Source: Hippopus hippopus (Eukaryota; Mollusca; Bivalvia; Cardiida; Cardiidae). From it: 64,000 bases of DNA. Under the pieces are notes generated by a model, which made no database searches, was not told the DNA's origin, and saw nothing but the letters and a program-made list of their open reading frames with translations. Position 1 is the first letter of the stretch. Each line of letters begins with the position of its first letter. The position numbers and the translations under genes are program-made. The DNA lies in the NCBI GenBank assembly GCA_946811185.2, contig OX328101.1, positions 14,926,122-14,990,121 of the forward strand, given 5' to 3'. Below are positions 54,999 through 64,000 of the stretch, one piece after another.

Positions 54999-55956
54999 GT
55001 GGTATTTGTCAAGGAAGCCATTGAGTGGAATTAATACTTTGAAAGAAAAAGAGAAATATTATTCAAATACTTGCTTGAAAGTCAGCCTACTAAGCAAATC
55101 AATACCTTTTTTGGTTGAAGGGAGAGTACTCATGACAAAGTTAGGGTTATTTGTGTATTGGTGGTCTCCCTTTGATCATTAGGAAGAGTCAGGAGTAACA
55201 TCCCTTGACAGTAGGATGCATGATGGATAGAGAGAAAAACCATGTAAATATGTCGAATGAACTTAAGTCTGTACCTGAAAACTATGATTTTGAGATATCT
55301 TTGGCTGTATAGATTTAATTACCAACAATACAATCAATCATTTCGATCTATAAATAATCATGCACAATCAAATTGAGTAGCGTGCAATCATGGGACGAAC
55401 AAGCCAAGGGGCGAACTGGTTTCGGAACGAAAAAGCCCAGGACCAAGCGATCAGTAGACAAATTTTGTGTATATCATTGCGCCAATAGAAGGCTATGAGC
55501 AAGTGAAGCTATTTTCAATAAAAAATTAATATTTCCACAATCGATGGCCTCACCTAGTGTATTTTAACTCCTTACCACACAATCCTGACTTTTAACGACC
55601 CTGAAGAAGAAAGCTTTTGAAAACATTGTGAGAAAAGGAGAAAATGCTGGTAACCAGCATTTTCTCCTTTTCCCACAAAGTTTTCTACCTTTCCCAAAAC
55701 ATATTTCAATATTTGAGTCACATTTGTTTGTCATCTGCAAATGCTTTCAATATGGTACAGTCTAAGATTTTGTTGTGTGGTAAAGAGTTAACATGCCATT
55801 TCCAATTACATATCTGAGTGCTACCGAAAAACTCATTTGTCTGCGAAAAATTGAGTTTAACTGGGTTTATTTCCTTCGGCTTTGCACAAAATACGATACA
55901 TGGTCTTCAAAATTCAATATTGAACTCATAGTGGTATTGTCTTCGATAAATACCAC
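54999..55956. mobile_element. Element W copy 2, carrying a family-M MITE
   Basis: Ends GTGGTATTTGTCAAGGAAG and, reverse complemented, GTGGTATTTATCGAAGACAA. Same orientation as copy 1 (10098-12170). It lacks the Helitron-like insertion of copy 1 but has gained a family-M copy at 55564-55791. Confidence 0.82.
55564..55791 (-). repeat. Family-M MITE inside W copy 2
   Basis: TTAACTCCTTACCACACAAT to TGTGGTAAAGAGTTAA. W copy 1 at about 11985-12000 (TTTATTTCAATACGCCATTT) is the corresponding site without the MITE, with one TTAA-like position. Confidence 0.9.
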
Positions 55957-56519
55957 AAAAATCAGGTGTTTACTGTGTTGTAAAACAGGGACTGCAATCA
56001 CAACCCTTTACCTCCTTATATCGATGATTAACTGATAAACACTACAAAATTTCTATCTAGATCTTAAATGCACTGTGGAAATATTTACCTCAGTTACGTA
56101 ACTTGTCGCATTATATCATTCTAAGTCGTCACAATGCCAAAAATTATCAATCAGAAACCATTTGATTCTGTCAGAAATATTGATTCACCAATTGAATTTT
56201 AGAATTGTGGAAATGGTCAGTCAATAGACCATACTTTTATATGTACTACAGTCTACTCATGGGCCGTATACAAACTGACTGAAACAATAAGAAGAGGAAT
56301 AACCACTCAGTCTGGAATAAATTTTAAGCTAAACTAACTAGTAAAACACGAAAACTGTGTGTTCTAAACTTTTATTTCTTGACACAAAGGGTGATAACAA
56401 CTATTACTGAGTCAGTAATAGCTTTACATCAGCGTGACTCATTCAGGAGGAGGTTGTATCTCTTCGTGTTGATCGTCAGGTAAGTTCGTTCTCCAGATGG
56501 AATTCCACAAAAGCCTTTG
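55957..56519. other. Unassigned DNA with paired AP-1-like sites
   Basis: No repeat ends or coding frame recognised. See the site entry at 56401. Confidence 0.5.
56401..56441. promoter_or_regulatory. Two AP-1-type sites, one in a 21-bp palindrome
   Basis: CTATTACTGAGTCAGTAATAG (21 bp, written here as two 10-base arms around G: CTATTACTGA and TCAGTAATAG) contains TGAGTCA at 56408-56414. TGACTCA follows at 56435-56441, 20 bp on. AP-1/CNC/bZIP factors bind these heptamers. Upstream of the ERM exons on the gene strand, so an intronic or promoter-proximal element is possible; function is inference. Confidence 0.35.
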
Positions 56520-56597
56520 ATTATGCACTTATAAGACGCTCCCCCTACTTCAAGCTCAAAATTCTAGGGGAAAAAATGCGTCTTACAGTCGATTATT
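56520..56597. repeat. Small TACCGTA-ended MITE (family K)
   Basis: ACTTATAAGACGCTCCCCC and AATGCGTCTTACAGTCGATT then ATTTACGGTA form an imperfect inverted pair. Confidence 0.55.
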
Positions 56598-56639
56598 TAC
56601 GGTAAATTAGAGCTTTGGTTGAGAGGTAAGGTAAGGAAT

Positions 56640-56852
56640 ACCAAGCTTTTCTTTTTACTTAACCTTTTCTGCACTGGATCCTGCCTCAGTCACTTTTGCA
56701 AACAGTTTAGATCAAAATCAAACTATACAGAATGTGCAGTCTAATCTTAGATCTACACTGTCTGCTACTTTGTTGCATATTTTGGCCAAAACAACCTTTT
56801 TATGAGTAATATTACAGCTGTTTCTCCTTACTGAAAAGGTCATTTTAATAGA
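56640..56852. repeat. Family-G repeat
   Basis: TTAACCTTTTCTGCACTGG at the left; TAGATCAAAATCAAACTATA and TCTAATCTTAGATCTACACT around a GAATGTGC centre. Confidence 0.65.
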
Positions 56853-57082
56853 TTAACTCTTTGCCAAACGACAAAATTTTAGACTTGTCCAAATTGAAAG
56901 CATTTGCAGACGACAACATAAATGTGACTGAAAAACTGGTATTTGTTTTGGGAAGGGTAGAAAACATTGAGGGAAAAGGAGAAAATGCTGGTTACCAGCA
57001 TTTTCTCCTTTTCCCACAATGTTTTCAAAAAGTTTCTTTATTAGGGTTGTTAAAAAGTCGGGATTGTGTGGTAAAGGGTTAA
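56853..57082 (+). repeat. Family-M MITE, near-consensus copy
   Basis: TTAACTCTTTGCCAAACGAC, GCATTTGCAGACGACAA, a perfect 34-bp-class central palindrome, and GTGTGGTAAAGGGTTAA. Confidence 0.92.
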
Positions 57083-57097
57083 AAGCTCTGAAGTTTA

Positions 57098-57290
57098 ACC
57101 CTTAGGCTGCTAAGCATGACTAAAGGCGCTTTAGTGCCCAGTGTATATCAAGATCAGACTGCACAGAATGTGCAGTCTAATCTTGATCTACTCTGTCCGA
57201 TAAAGATATTTTTTACCAAAAAATAACTTTCAAATTTTAATGTGCTACAATAAAGACCTATCCTAGTGACTGAAAATGTTATATTATATT
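57098..57290. repeat. Family-G repeat with the best-preserved hairpin
   Basis: TTAACCCTTAGGCTGCTAAG at the left. ATCAAGATCAGACTGCACA and TGTGCAGTCTAATCTTGAT face each other across GAA. Confidence 0.75.
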
Positions 57291-57482
57291 TCATGTGTCT
57301 ATTTTTAGAAATGTTATGGGTAAAGAAATGTCGTAATTTAAGCTGGGGGGGATTATTTTCCCGTCAGAGTGAATATTTTCCTCCTGCCGAAAATCTGGAA
57401 CTACCTTTTTAAGTTTTTTTAGTTTTTAAGTTTTAAAAGTGGCATTCGTTGACAAAATAATCAGAGAAAATATAATATATAA

Positions 57483-57640
57483 TTTATTTCATCAGCTTGT
57501 GGTTAATATGGGGAAATATTTGCCTCAAAAGGGAAAGGTCCCCGAAAATAACTCGTGCCTTACGGCACTCGTTATTTTCGCATACCTTTCCCTTTTTCGG
57601 CAAATATTTCCCCATATTAACCACAAGCTGATGAAATAAA
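57483..57640. repeat. Long hairpin, two ~75-bp arms, 158 bp total
   Basis: The outer arm TTTATTTCATCAGCTTGTGG and its complement CCACAAGCTGATGAAATAAA are perfect. Inner stem GAAAATAACTCGTGCC / GGCACTCGTTATTTTC with a TTAC loop near 57561. Bulges are few. The 66-codon frame on it is palindrome-derived. Confidence 0.9.
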
Positions 57641-59949
57641 CTCTATTTATTTACTCAGCCATGCAAGGCTGGACAACACATATGATATGGATATCTTCAT
57701 CTGACAAGAATATTAATATAATATTTTAATCAAAATAGCATAACTACATGAATATACAGGCATTCTCTCTGACAGTAATGAATGAATGAATGTTGTTTTA
57801 AGGCGAATCGACAGCTTTGGTCATTTAGCGCGCATATCTGTGTTAAAAGATAATAAAAGTGGAACTCCCAAACTGAAAAAGACCTGAATACATTAATAAT
57901 AGTAAAAGAGTTAAGAAGTTTTATGTGTGTTCTACATATGCATACAGGACATTATTGAGTGACAGGGCAATCCCTATCTACTCAAAAGTTTTAAATGATA
58001 AAGTTAAGAATTTGATAAAAAGATTTGAACAAAATGTTGGACTGATAGTAAGAAGTCTTTAAATGAAGAAGAATGTCATTTTTAATGTGCATAAAATATG
58101 ATATTGAGTGGTTGGGCATCCCTGCCTACTCCAAAGTTTTAGATTAAAAAGGTAAGACTGTGAATGAACTGACAAGATATCTAATATAAAGGTGTCTAAA
58201 GAATGTAAAAAGATGGGTAAGAAACTCAAGAGCAAATATCACAGTTTATTGTAAATGCCAATCTCCTTTATCAAAGCGATAACAGATTCAACGCTGACAG
58301 AATCAAAAAGATTTTTTAAACTATCTACGTTGAAATATTTTGAACGAACTGGCTGAAAGTCAATGCAATCTAGTAGGATATGTTTTACAGAAAAGGATGC
58401 ATTGCAAGGTATACATTCATGGGCATCTTCTCTGGTCAAGAGCCAGGAATGTGTGATGCGTGAATGGTCAATTCGAAGTCCTGCAATTATCACTTCTTCT
58501 CGACGAACAGACCTGTAAACGGGGTACCATTCACCAAGGGAAGGTCTAACTGAATGCAGTTTGTTGAAAACGTCAGCATCCCACTGGGATTGCCAAGAAG
58601 ATTGGATATGTTTTAAAACAGAGGATTTAAAATCAGTGTGTGGAATCTGAAATGGGAAGGTTAAGTGTAGATTTGGCAGACTTATCGGCATTTTCATTGC
58701 CTATGATGCCTACATGACTTGGAAGCCAGCAGAACACCAATCTATTCACAGAAGAAATTTGTGAGATCCTTTCAAGTAAACTAAAGATTAAGGGATTCTC
58801 AAGTCGTTGATTTGAAAGGGCCTGTAATGTTGACAAAGAATCTGAAAAGATAATGAAACAGTTGGAATTAGAACGTTCAGCTAGATTAAGGGCAAGATCA
58901 ATTGCTTTAATTTCAGCAGAGAAGATAGAGGAGTTGTTTGGAAGGCGGCACTTCAAGCTCCTTTTTCCATATACAGCCGCAGCTGCTACAGAGTTTCCCT
59001 CTTTAGATCCATCTGTACAGATGGGTTTGAAGGAAAAATAATGCTCCTTTATCTTATTGTATCTAGCATGAAACAGTTCTATCCGTGACAGACTTTTTGT
59101 CAGACGCAAGGTCAAATCTGAATTCTGCACTGTTTAGTGTCCATGGAGGGATTTCAGAGATTTTATAGTCAGCAATAGACTCAGTGTCTATGCCAAGGTT
59201 ATCTACAATGGGCTCCATTCGGATACCAAATGGAGGAATAGCATATGGTTTCCTTTCAAAAAGACGTTTATATCGAGGCTTAAAAACAACTTTATGAGTT
59301 GGATTAAAACGATTTGACTTCAGTTTTAAAAGATATTGAAGCGAGAGTTTTTCCCTTCTGTAAGAAAGAGAAGGTTCATTAGCCTCAATATAGAGACTAT
59401 TGATGGGAGAAGTTCTGCAAGCTCCAAGTACAAGACGCAAACCTTCGTGGTGTATAGGATCGAGAATTTTTAGGTAAGATTCACGGGCAGATCCGTATAC
59501 AATAGATCCATATTCTAATTTGGAGCAAACTAAAGACCAATAAAGCTGCAAGAGGACTTTCCGGTCTGCTCCCCATTCAGAATGGGCCACAACCTTGAGA
59601 AGGTTAACAGCTTTCTTGCACTTCTTTTTAAGTGCAGTGATGTGAGGAAGGAAAGAAAGCTTTCTGTCAAAGATGACTCCAAGAAATTTAAACTCAGAAA
59701 CGACTTCAATTTTAGTTTTGTCCAAATAGAGTTCAGGGTCTGGATGAAGACCATGTAGATTACAAAGGTGCATGCATTTAGTTTTGGACTTTAAAAATTT
59801 GAAGCCATTTTCATCAGACCACATTTGGAGTTTGTTGAGACACTGTTGAAGTTGTCTCTCAATAATATTCATGTTTTGAGATCTGAAGCATATAACAAAG
59901 TCATCAACATAGAGAGAACAGTCTACACCAGGACAGATAGCTTTGACTA

Positions 59950-60683
59950 CTGACTTCCCGAAAGTTCACGAAAAGTGTCAGACATTCGGTCTGACAAGGC
60001 CTGAAAATCTGTCAGACCGAAAAAAAATCTGTCAGACCGAATCAAATTTAACAAAAACAAAGAAAACAGAAGAAAGAAGGGTACCAACTATATCAACATT
60101 AAGCATATGATGATATTAAACTATTTCTCCACTCATTAAGACTTTCAAAAGTCACTGACATTTAACCCCTTACCAAGCAATCACGAATTTTAACAACCTT
60201 GACGAAAAATTCTTTTGAAAACATTATTGGAAAAGGAGAAAATACTAAACAGTACAAGTAAGTCAATTCATTAAATTTGTGCACCCAAGAATAAATATGT
60301 TTGTATTGCGAAGATGTTGGTCCGTTCTTTCTCGCCGTAAAAAACCAGACAGTCTGTGCAGCGCATTTGCACCTTTTCCTAGTCATAAACCAACCATTCT
60401 CATTGATGCTTCCTTTTCTCCCTCAATTTTCTCTCCGGTCTCTTTTTTTCATATTCTTTTTTCTATTCAGTGCGCTCTTCTGACGTTAATTTTCCTTTTT
60501 TTACCAGGTTTAGCGCCTTCGTAACATTTTAACGATGCCATTTTTGTGCAAAACATTGCGATTACGTTTTCAGCAGCTCGGAACAAATGCCGGACAGTCG
60601 GACCGATCTAGCCTGAAAAATCGTCGGTCCTTGTCAAGATTCGTTGGTCATGTCCTTCGGACCGACGTATTTCGGGAAGTCTG
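59950..60683. mobile_element. 734-bp TIR element splitting LINE-2 RT
   Basis: The ends are CTGACTTCCCGAAA and TTTCGGGAAGTCTG, inverted. TGACTA (59944-59949) and TAACTA (60684-60689) look like a diverged target duplication. Deleting the element with one copy makes the RT frame continuous (KINSIV to KAICPG). Inside are two copies of CTGTCAGACCGA, half of a family-M MITE (60162-60250), and a pyrimidine-rich tract at 60400-60510. No transposase. The superfamily is unclear; hAT is possible. Confidence 0.8.
60162..60250 (-). repeat. Half of a family-M MITE within the 734-bp element
   Basis: TTAACCCCTTACCAAGCAATC to GGAAAAGGAGAAAATACT; the rest is missing. Confidence 0.75.
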
Positions 60684-61053
60684 TAACTATACTGTTTATT
60701 TTTACACTGAAAAGTGTAACAGAGAGAATACATCCTTGGGGTACACCCATCTCCTGTTCACGGGCTCCCAAGAGAGTATTACCAACTCGGACGCGGGAAA
60801 GAAGTTCATCCAAGAAGGCTGAAATAAAAAGAGGAAGACGACCTCGAAGACCAAAGTCATGTAAGTCTTTAAGAATTCCGTATTTCCAAGTCGTATCGTA
60901 AGCACTTTCAAGGTTGAAAAAAACAGATTCTACGTGCTGTCTATAAATAAATGCTTCTCCGACAAAGGTTTCAAAGCAGACAAGATGATGGATGGTGCCA
61001 TGTTGGCGATGAAATCCACTCTGTACATCAACGATGAGGTTGATTTTATCTAA

Positions 61054-63570
61054 CAAGAGGGCCATGATGGCCCTGAAGTCGCTCACCTGAGCCTTTTGAT
61101 CAAACATGACCCATTTCCAATCTCTTCAGAGATATTAAGACAAACACTCTGACAAACACTCATTAGTATTGGGCTTACAAATATGGCCTCTAGAGTGCTC
61201 ACAAGCTTTTTCTAGAATTTGTCTCAGCGGCCTACTTGACATGTAGAAATTATCCAGACATACATTCCGACAAACTTTCATGAGTATTTGAGAGAAAATG
61301 TGGCCTGTAGGGTGTACAAAAGGTTTTTCCAAGATTTGACCTAGTGACCTAGTTTTTTATCCAACATGACGCATATTCATACTAGTCTAAGATATTATCA
61401 AGACAAACATTTAAAGCAAATTTCAAGATTATTGGACTGAAAATGTGGCCTCTCTAAGAGCGTACACATGGTTTTTCCAAGGATGAAACTTGGTGACCTA
61501 GTTTTTATTCCATGTGACCCATTTTCAAACTCATGCAAGATATCATCAAGACAAACATTCTAACAAAAGTTTAAAGAATATTGGACTGTAATTATAGTAC
61601 AAAAGGTTTTCCCGAGATTTGACCTTGTGACCTAGTTTTTTATCCAACATGACCCATTTTCATACTAGTCTAAGAAATTATCAAGAAAAACATTCAAGAG
61701 TATTGGACTGAAAATGTGGCCTCTAGAGCTTACGTAAGGTTTTTATAAGATTTGACCTGGTGACCTAGTTTTTGACCTCACATGACCCAATTTCAAACTC
61801 ATCCAAGCTATCATCATGACAAACATTCTGACCAACTTTCAAGAGTTTTGGACTGAAAATGTGGCCTTTAGAGCATACACTAGGTTTTTCTAAGATTTGA
61901 CCTTGTGACCTAGTTTTTGAACCGACATGACCCATTTTCGAACTCGTCCAAGATACAGGGTTCCCGCTGGGCTTCGGCACCATTTGCGATAGATTTTTAA
62001 ATGTGGCGCAAGAAAATGCCGATTGGCGAAAATGACTGGCGCCGATATTTCTCATATCGGGATGCCGTACATTTTAATACTGGTCCCCTTCACCACAATG
62101 CGTGGATGCATGACCGCTAATTCATCGATAAAGTTGAAGTTAATTAGCAGGAATAAACTACGGCATCGACGTAATCCAAATTATTTTACAGATCGATAAC
62201 ATTCACACCTGACTATCCGAATATACATGCACTTCCGATAACATAAACTTCCGGCTATATTGTCAGTTAATTTCAGAAAATTGTAATAAAGTGAAAGTAT
62301 CGAAGACCAGAGTCCCATATAAATCGTGAATATTGGTTAAATGTCAAAATGAATTATAATCGCAGGTAAAATTGATAGATTCTGTATTAAATTAATATAG
62401 ACCTATGTACAGCGGTTTACAAGATGCCGACCACGTCGGCACTGACTAAAACCAGGATGGTTATGTTATCGTCGTCCTTGAAGTTTTCTAAGTTGTTTTT
62501 CCTGCATTCATCAACCACCTTTCGAAAAACGTGTTTGGTTTTTAACATTTTAACTTATGTATGTTTCAAAATGTAAATAGTCCCCTCATGAAAATTTTTT
62601 TCTAGATGTAGAAATTTCTCTAAATGAGCAATTTCTACTTTCGTAACAATTTTTCTTACATTGACTTTGTTGTTTGGTTTGTACCATTTAAACCTCTATC
62701 TGTTTCATAAAAGTCTCTCTTTAAAACTTTGTTACAACAGGAGAAATGGTTATCAATGACCTAGTTCTGCTTTTGTCACAGTGGTTTTTACAAATATTAA
62801 TGACAGATCTACTTAAACTTAATACATAATGATTTTTCATTGTTAACAAAACTAATTTTTGGAATTGTGGAATATATTCACACAATCAACATAAATACAA
62901 GTAATTAAATCAGATAAAAACAAATGTTTTCTTGTTTATATTATTGCTCATGACACAACCATGCAATGATACCTTATTGACCAATTCTTGATTATGCCCG
63001 ACCTACTGTACTTTCATTTTAAAATTGGCACCAACTGGCTCCAATTATTCAATTTTGCGCAAACTTTTCTCATTTGGCGAAAGTGATGGTGCAAGAAAAA
63101 AAGCAGCTAGAGGGAACCCTGGAGATATCATCAAGACAAACATTCTGACCAACTTTCAGGAGTTTTGGACAGAAAATATGGCCTCTAGAGCGTACACAAG
63201 GTTTTTCTAAGATTTGCCCTAGTGACCTAGTTTTTGACCCGACATGACCCATTTTCGAACTCATCCGAGATATCATCAAGACAAACATTCTGACCAACTT
63301 TCAAGAGTTTTGGACTAAAAATGTGGCTTCTAGAGTGTACACAAGGTTTTTCTAAGATTTGACCTAGTGACCTAGTTTTTGACTCGACATGGCCCATTTT
63401 CGAACTCGTCTGAGATATCATCAAGACAAACATTCTGACCAAGTTTCATGAGTATCGGACTGAAAATATGGTCTCTATAGCGTACACAAGGTAAAAGTTG
63501 ACGACGGATGCCGGACACAGCACGATCACAAAAGCTCACCATGAGCACTTTGTGCTTCGGTGAGCTAAAA
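61054..63570 (-). mobile_element. Helitron-like element, type A, in LINE-2
   Basis: On the + strand it starts CAAGAGGGCCATGATGGCCC (the 3' hairpin end of the minus-strand element) and ends in a GTGAGCTAAAAAA head with the GAGCAC..GTGC hairpin. The core is a tandem array of 145-bp units; at the right end the period is exactly 145 bp. A hAT-like element interrupts it at 61956-63121. Confidence 0.8.
61956..63121. mobile_element. hAT-like element inside the type A array
   Basis: The ends are CAGGGTTCCCGC and GAGGGAACCCTG. The flanks AAGATA and GAGATA correspond to the array consensus GAGATA, which is continuous in other units. The interior of about 1.15 kb is unlike the array, with ATTTGGCGAAAGTGATGGTGC near one end and a related block near the other. 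No long ORF. Confidence 0.75.
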
Positions 63571-63607
63571 AAGAGGCCGTAAACCATTACATTTTAAAAT
63601 AGATTGA

Positions 63608-64000
63608 TTAAGATTTCATTACAGTTGTGTCCGGATTGGACGAGTGCCAATTGTCAGTGTCCTTGTTCCAAGGATCTTTAGGAACGGACCAGATAGAGGC
63701 TTCTGAATCTGAAGCCTCACCTTCCAGATTTTCAGTATCTGCATCCATGTCCTCTAGCTCCGAAAATCTGTTGGAGGTAGGGACAGGATCATTTACTCTG
63801 TGTTTCACAAGATCCATAAGCATCTCCAGATTGTGGTTTAGGTTTGGAGGAAGACCTTTTAGGAGGTTGGGGTGCATGATTAGATTTGTTATCTTTTGAT
63901 GAAACGTTAGATTTAGTTGCAGACTGTGAAGATGGAGGTTGGGGTTTTTTTTGGAGACTGTTGTGAAGGGGGAGATGGTTTAGAAGCTTTTTTCAAAGAG
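63608..64000 (-). pseudogene. LINE-2 ORF1 C-terminal fragment
   Basis: The frame ending at 63608 contains SNRFSELEDMDADTENLEGE, matching the acidic end of LINE-1 ORF1, preceded by Pro/Ser/Lys-rich linker sequence in another frame (a frameshift near 63880). Just downstream on the minus strand (63571-63600) the start of ORF2 can be recognised as ILKCNGLRP-like sequence, before the Helitron-like element takes over. The N-terminal part and zinc knuckles lie outside the window. Confidence 0.75.

Larger units (their letters stand above)
58239..61052 (-). pseudogene. LINE-2 ORF2 remnant: RT, RNase H, C-terminal zinc motif
   Basis: The remnant starts mid-RT with QSGFHRQHGT and FNLESAYDTTWKYG, then GVPQGCILS. 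A 734-bp insertion follows, then YVDDF at about 59905 and the thumb region. RNase H has CTDGSKEG, FSAEIKAID, FSDSLS and GNENADKSAK. The C-terminus has CIPCNASFSVKHILLDC and ends IYNKL at 58239. Frameshifts lie near 59070 and 58660. Where LINE-1 has a TGA in the LV-x-E stretch, this copy has Cys, which shows the LINE-1 stop is a mutation. Confidence 0.88.
57777..64000 (-). mobile_element. LINE-2: second copy of the same LINE lineage, rearranged, runs off window
   Basis: The 3' end is a (CATT)n-type tail at 57777-57794 on the minus strand, followed upstream by a 3' UTR, RNase H, RT, and the end of ORF1 at the window edge. It is interrupted at 59950-60683 by a DNA transposon and at 61054-63570 by a Helitron-like element. 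Between ORF1 and mid-RT about 1.5 kb (nearly all of the endonuclease and the first RT motifs) is missing exactly where the Helitron-like element sits. Protein similarity to LINE-1 is clear but modest, so these are different subfamilies or old copies. Confidence 0.85.

Noticed and set aside
416..57082. Regularly recurring palindromic repeats resembling CRISPR
   Set aside because: Spacing is irregular, copies are ~230 bp with TTAA ends in both orientations, there is no cas gene, and the DNA is eukaryotic.

Overview
The window is metazoan nuclear DNA: AT-rich, with spliced exons, tRNA-derived SINEs, an I-group LINE and dense DNA transposons. The repeat types (Helitron-like elements with minisatellite cores, TTAA-inserted palindromic MITEs) suggest a marine invertebrate, most likely a bivalve mollusc. 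That assignment is inference from repeat style; no marker gene settles it.

Host gene. Only one host gene is clear. Two short minus-strand exons, 42753-42836 (84 bp) and 39578-39673 (96 bp), encode consecutive pieces of the N-terminal FERM domain of an ezrin/radixin/moesin (ERM) protein. Splice sites are consensus and every junction is phase 0. The intron between them is 3,079 bp. I did not find the start-codon exon (expected above 42836) or the next FERM exon (expected below 39578). Most of the window therefore appears to be long introns of this gene filled with transposons.

Layout. 1-26772: family-M MITEs, Helitron-like minisatellite elements of several types (2516, 6717, 10145, 14499, 18935, 24164), a pogo/Tigger-like element (21784-23410), hAT-like elements and SINEs. 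26786-35108: a full-length but inactivated I-group LINE (LINE-1) on the minus strand with a 13-bp target-site duplication, itself broken by a hAT-like element and a Helitron-like element. 35122-44669: ERM exons among MITEs, SINEs and a LINE 3' stub. 44670-54880: a nest of at least six transposon insertions. 54881-57776: further MITEs, a second copy of TIR element W, a long hairpin and paired AP-1-like sites. 57777-64000: a second, more damaged LINE copy (LINE-2) split by a 734-bp DNA element and by a Helitron-like element that carries a hAT insertion.

Insertion order can often be read directly, because paralogous empty sites lie in the same window or a broken LINE frame closes when an insert is removed. 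Three families (M, G, P) use TTAA target sites as piggyBac-type elements do. Helitron-like families with unrelated cores (periods 145, 158 and about 165 bp) all end in a short hairpin followed by CTTG or CTAG. No intact transposase, Rep/helicase or reverse transcriptase frame was seen, so all mobile elements here look non-autonomous or dead.
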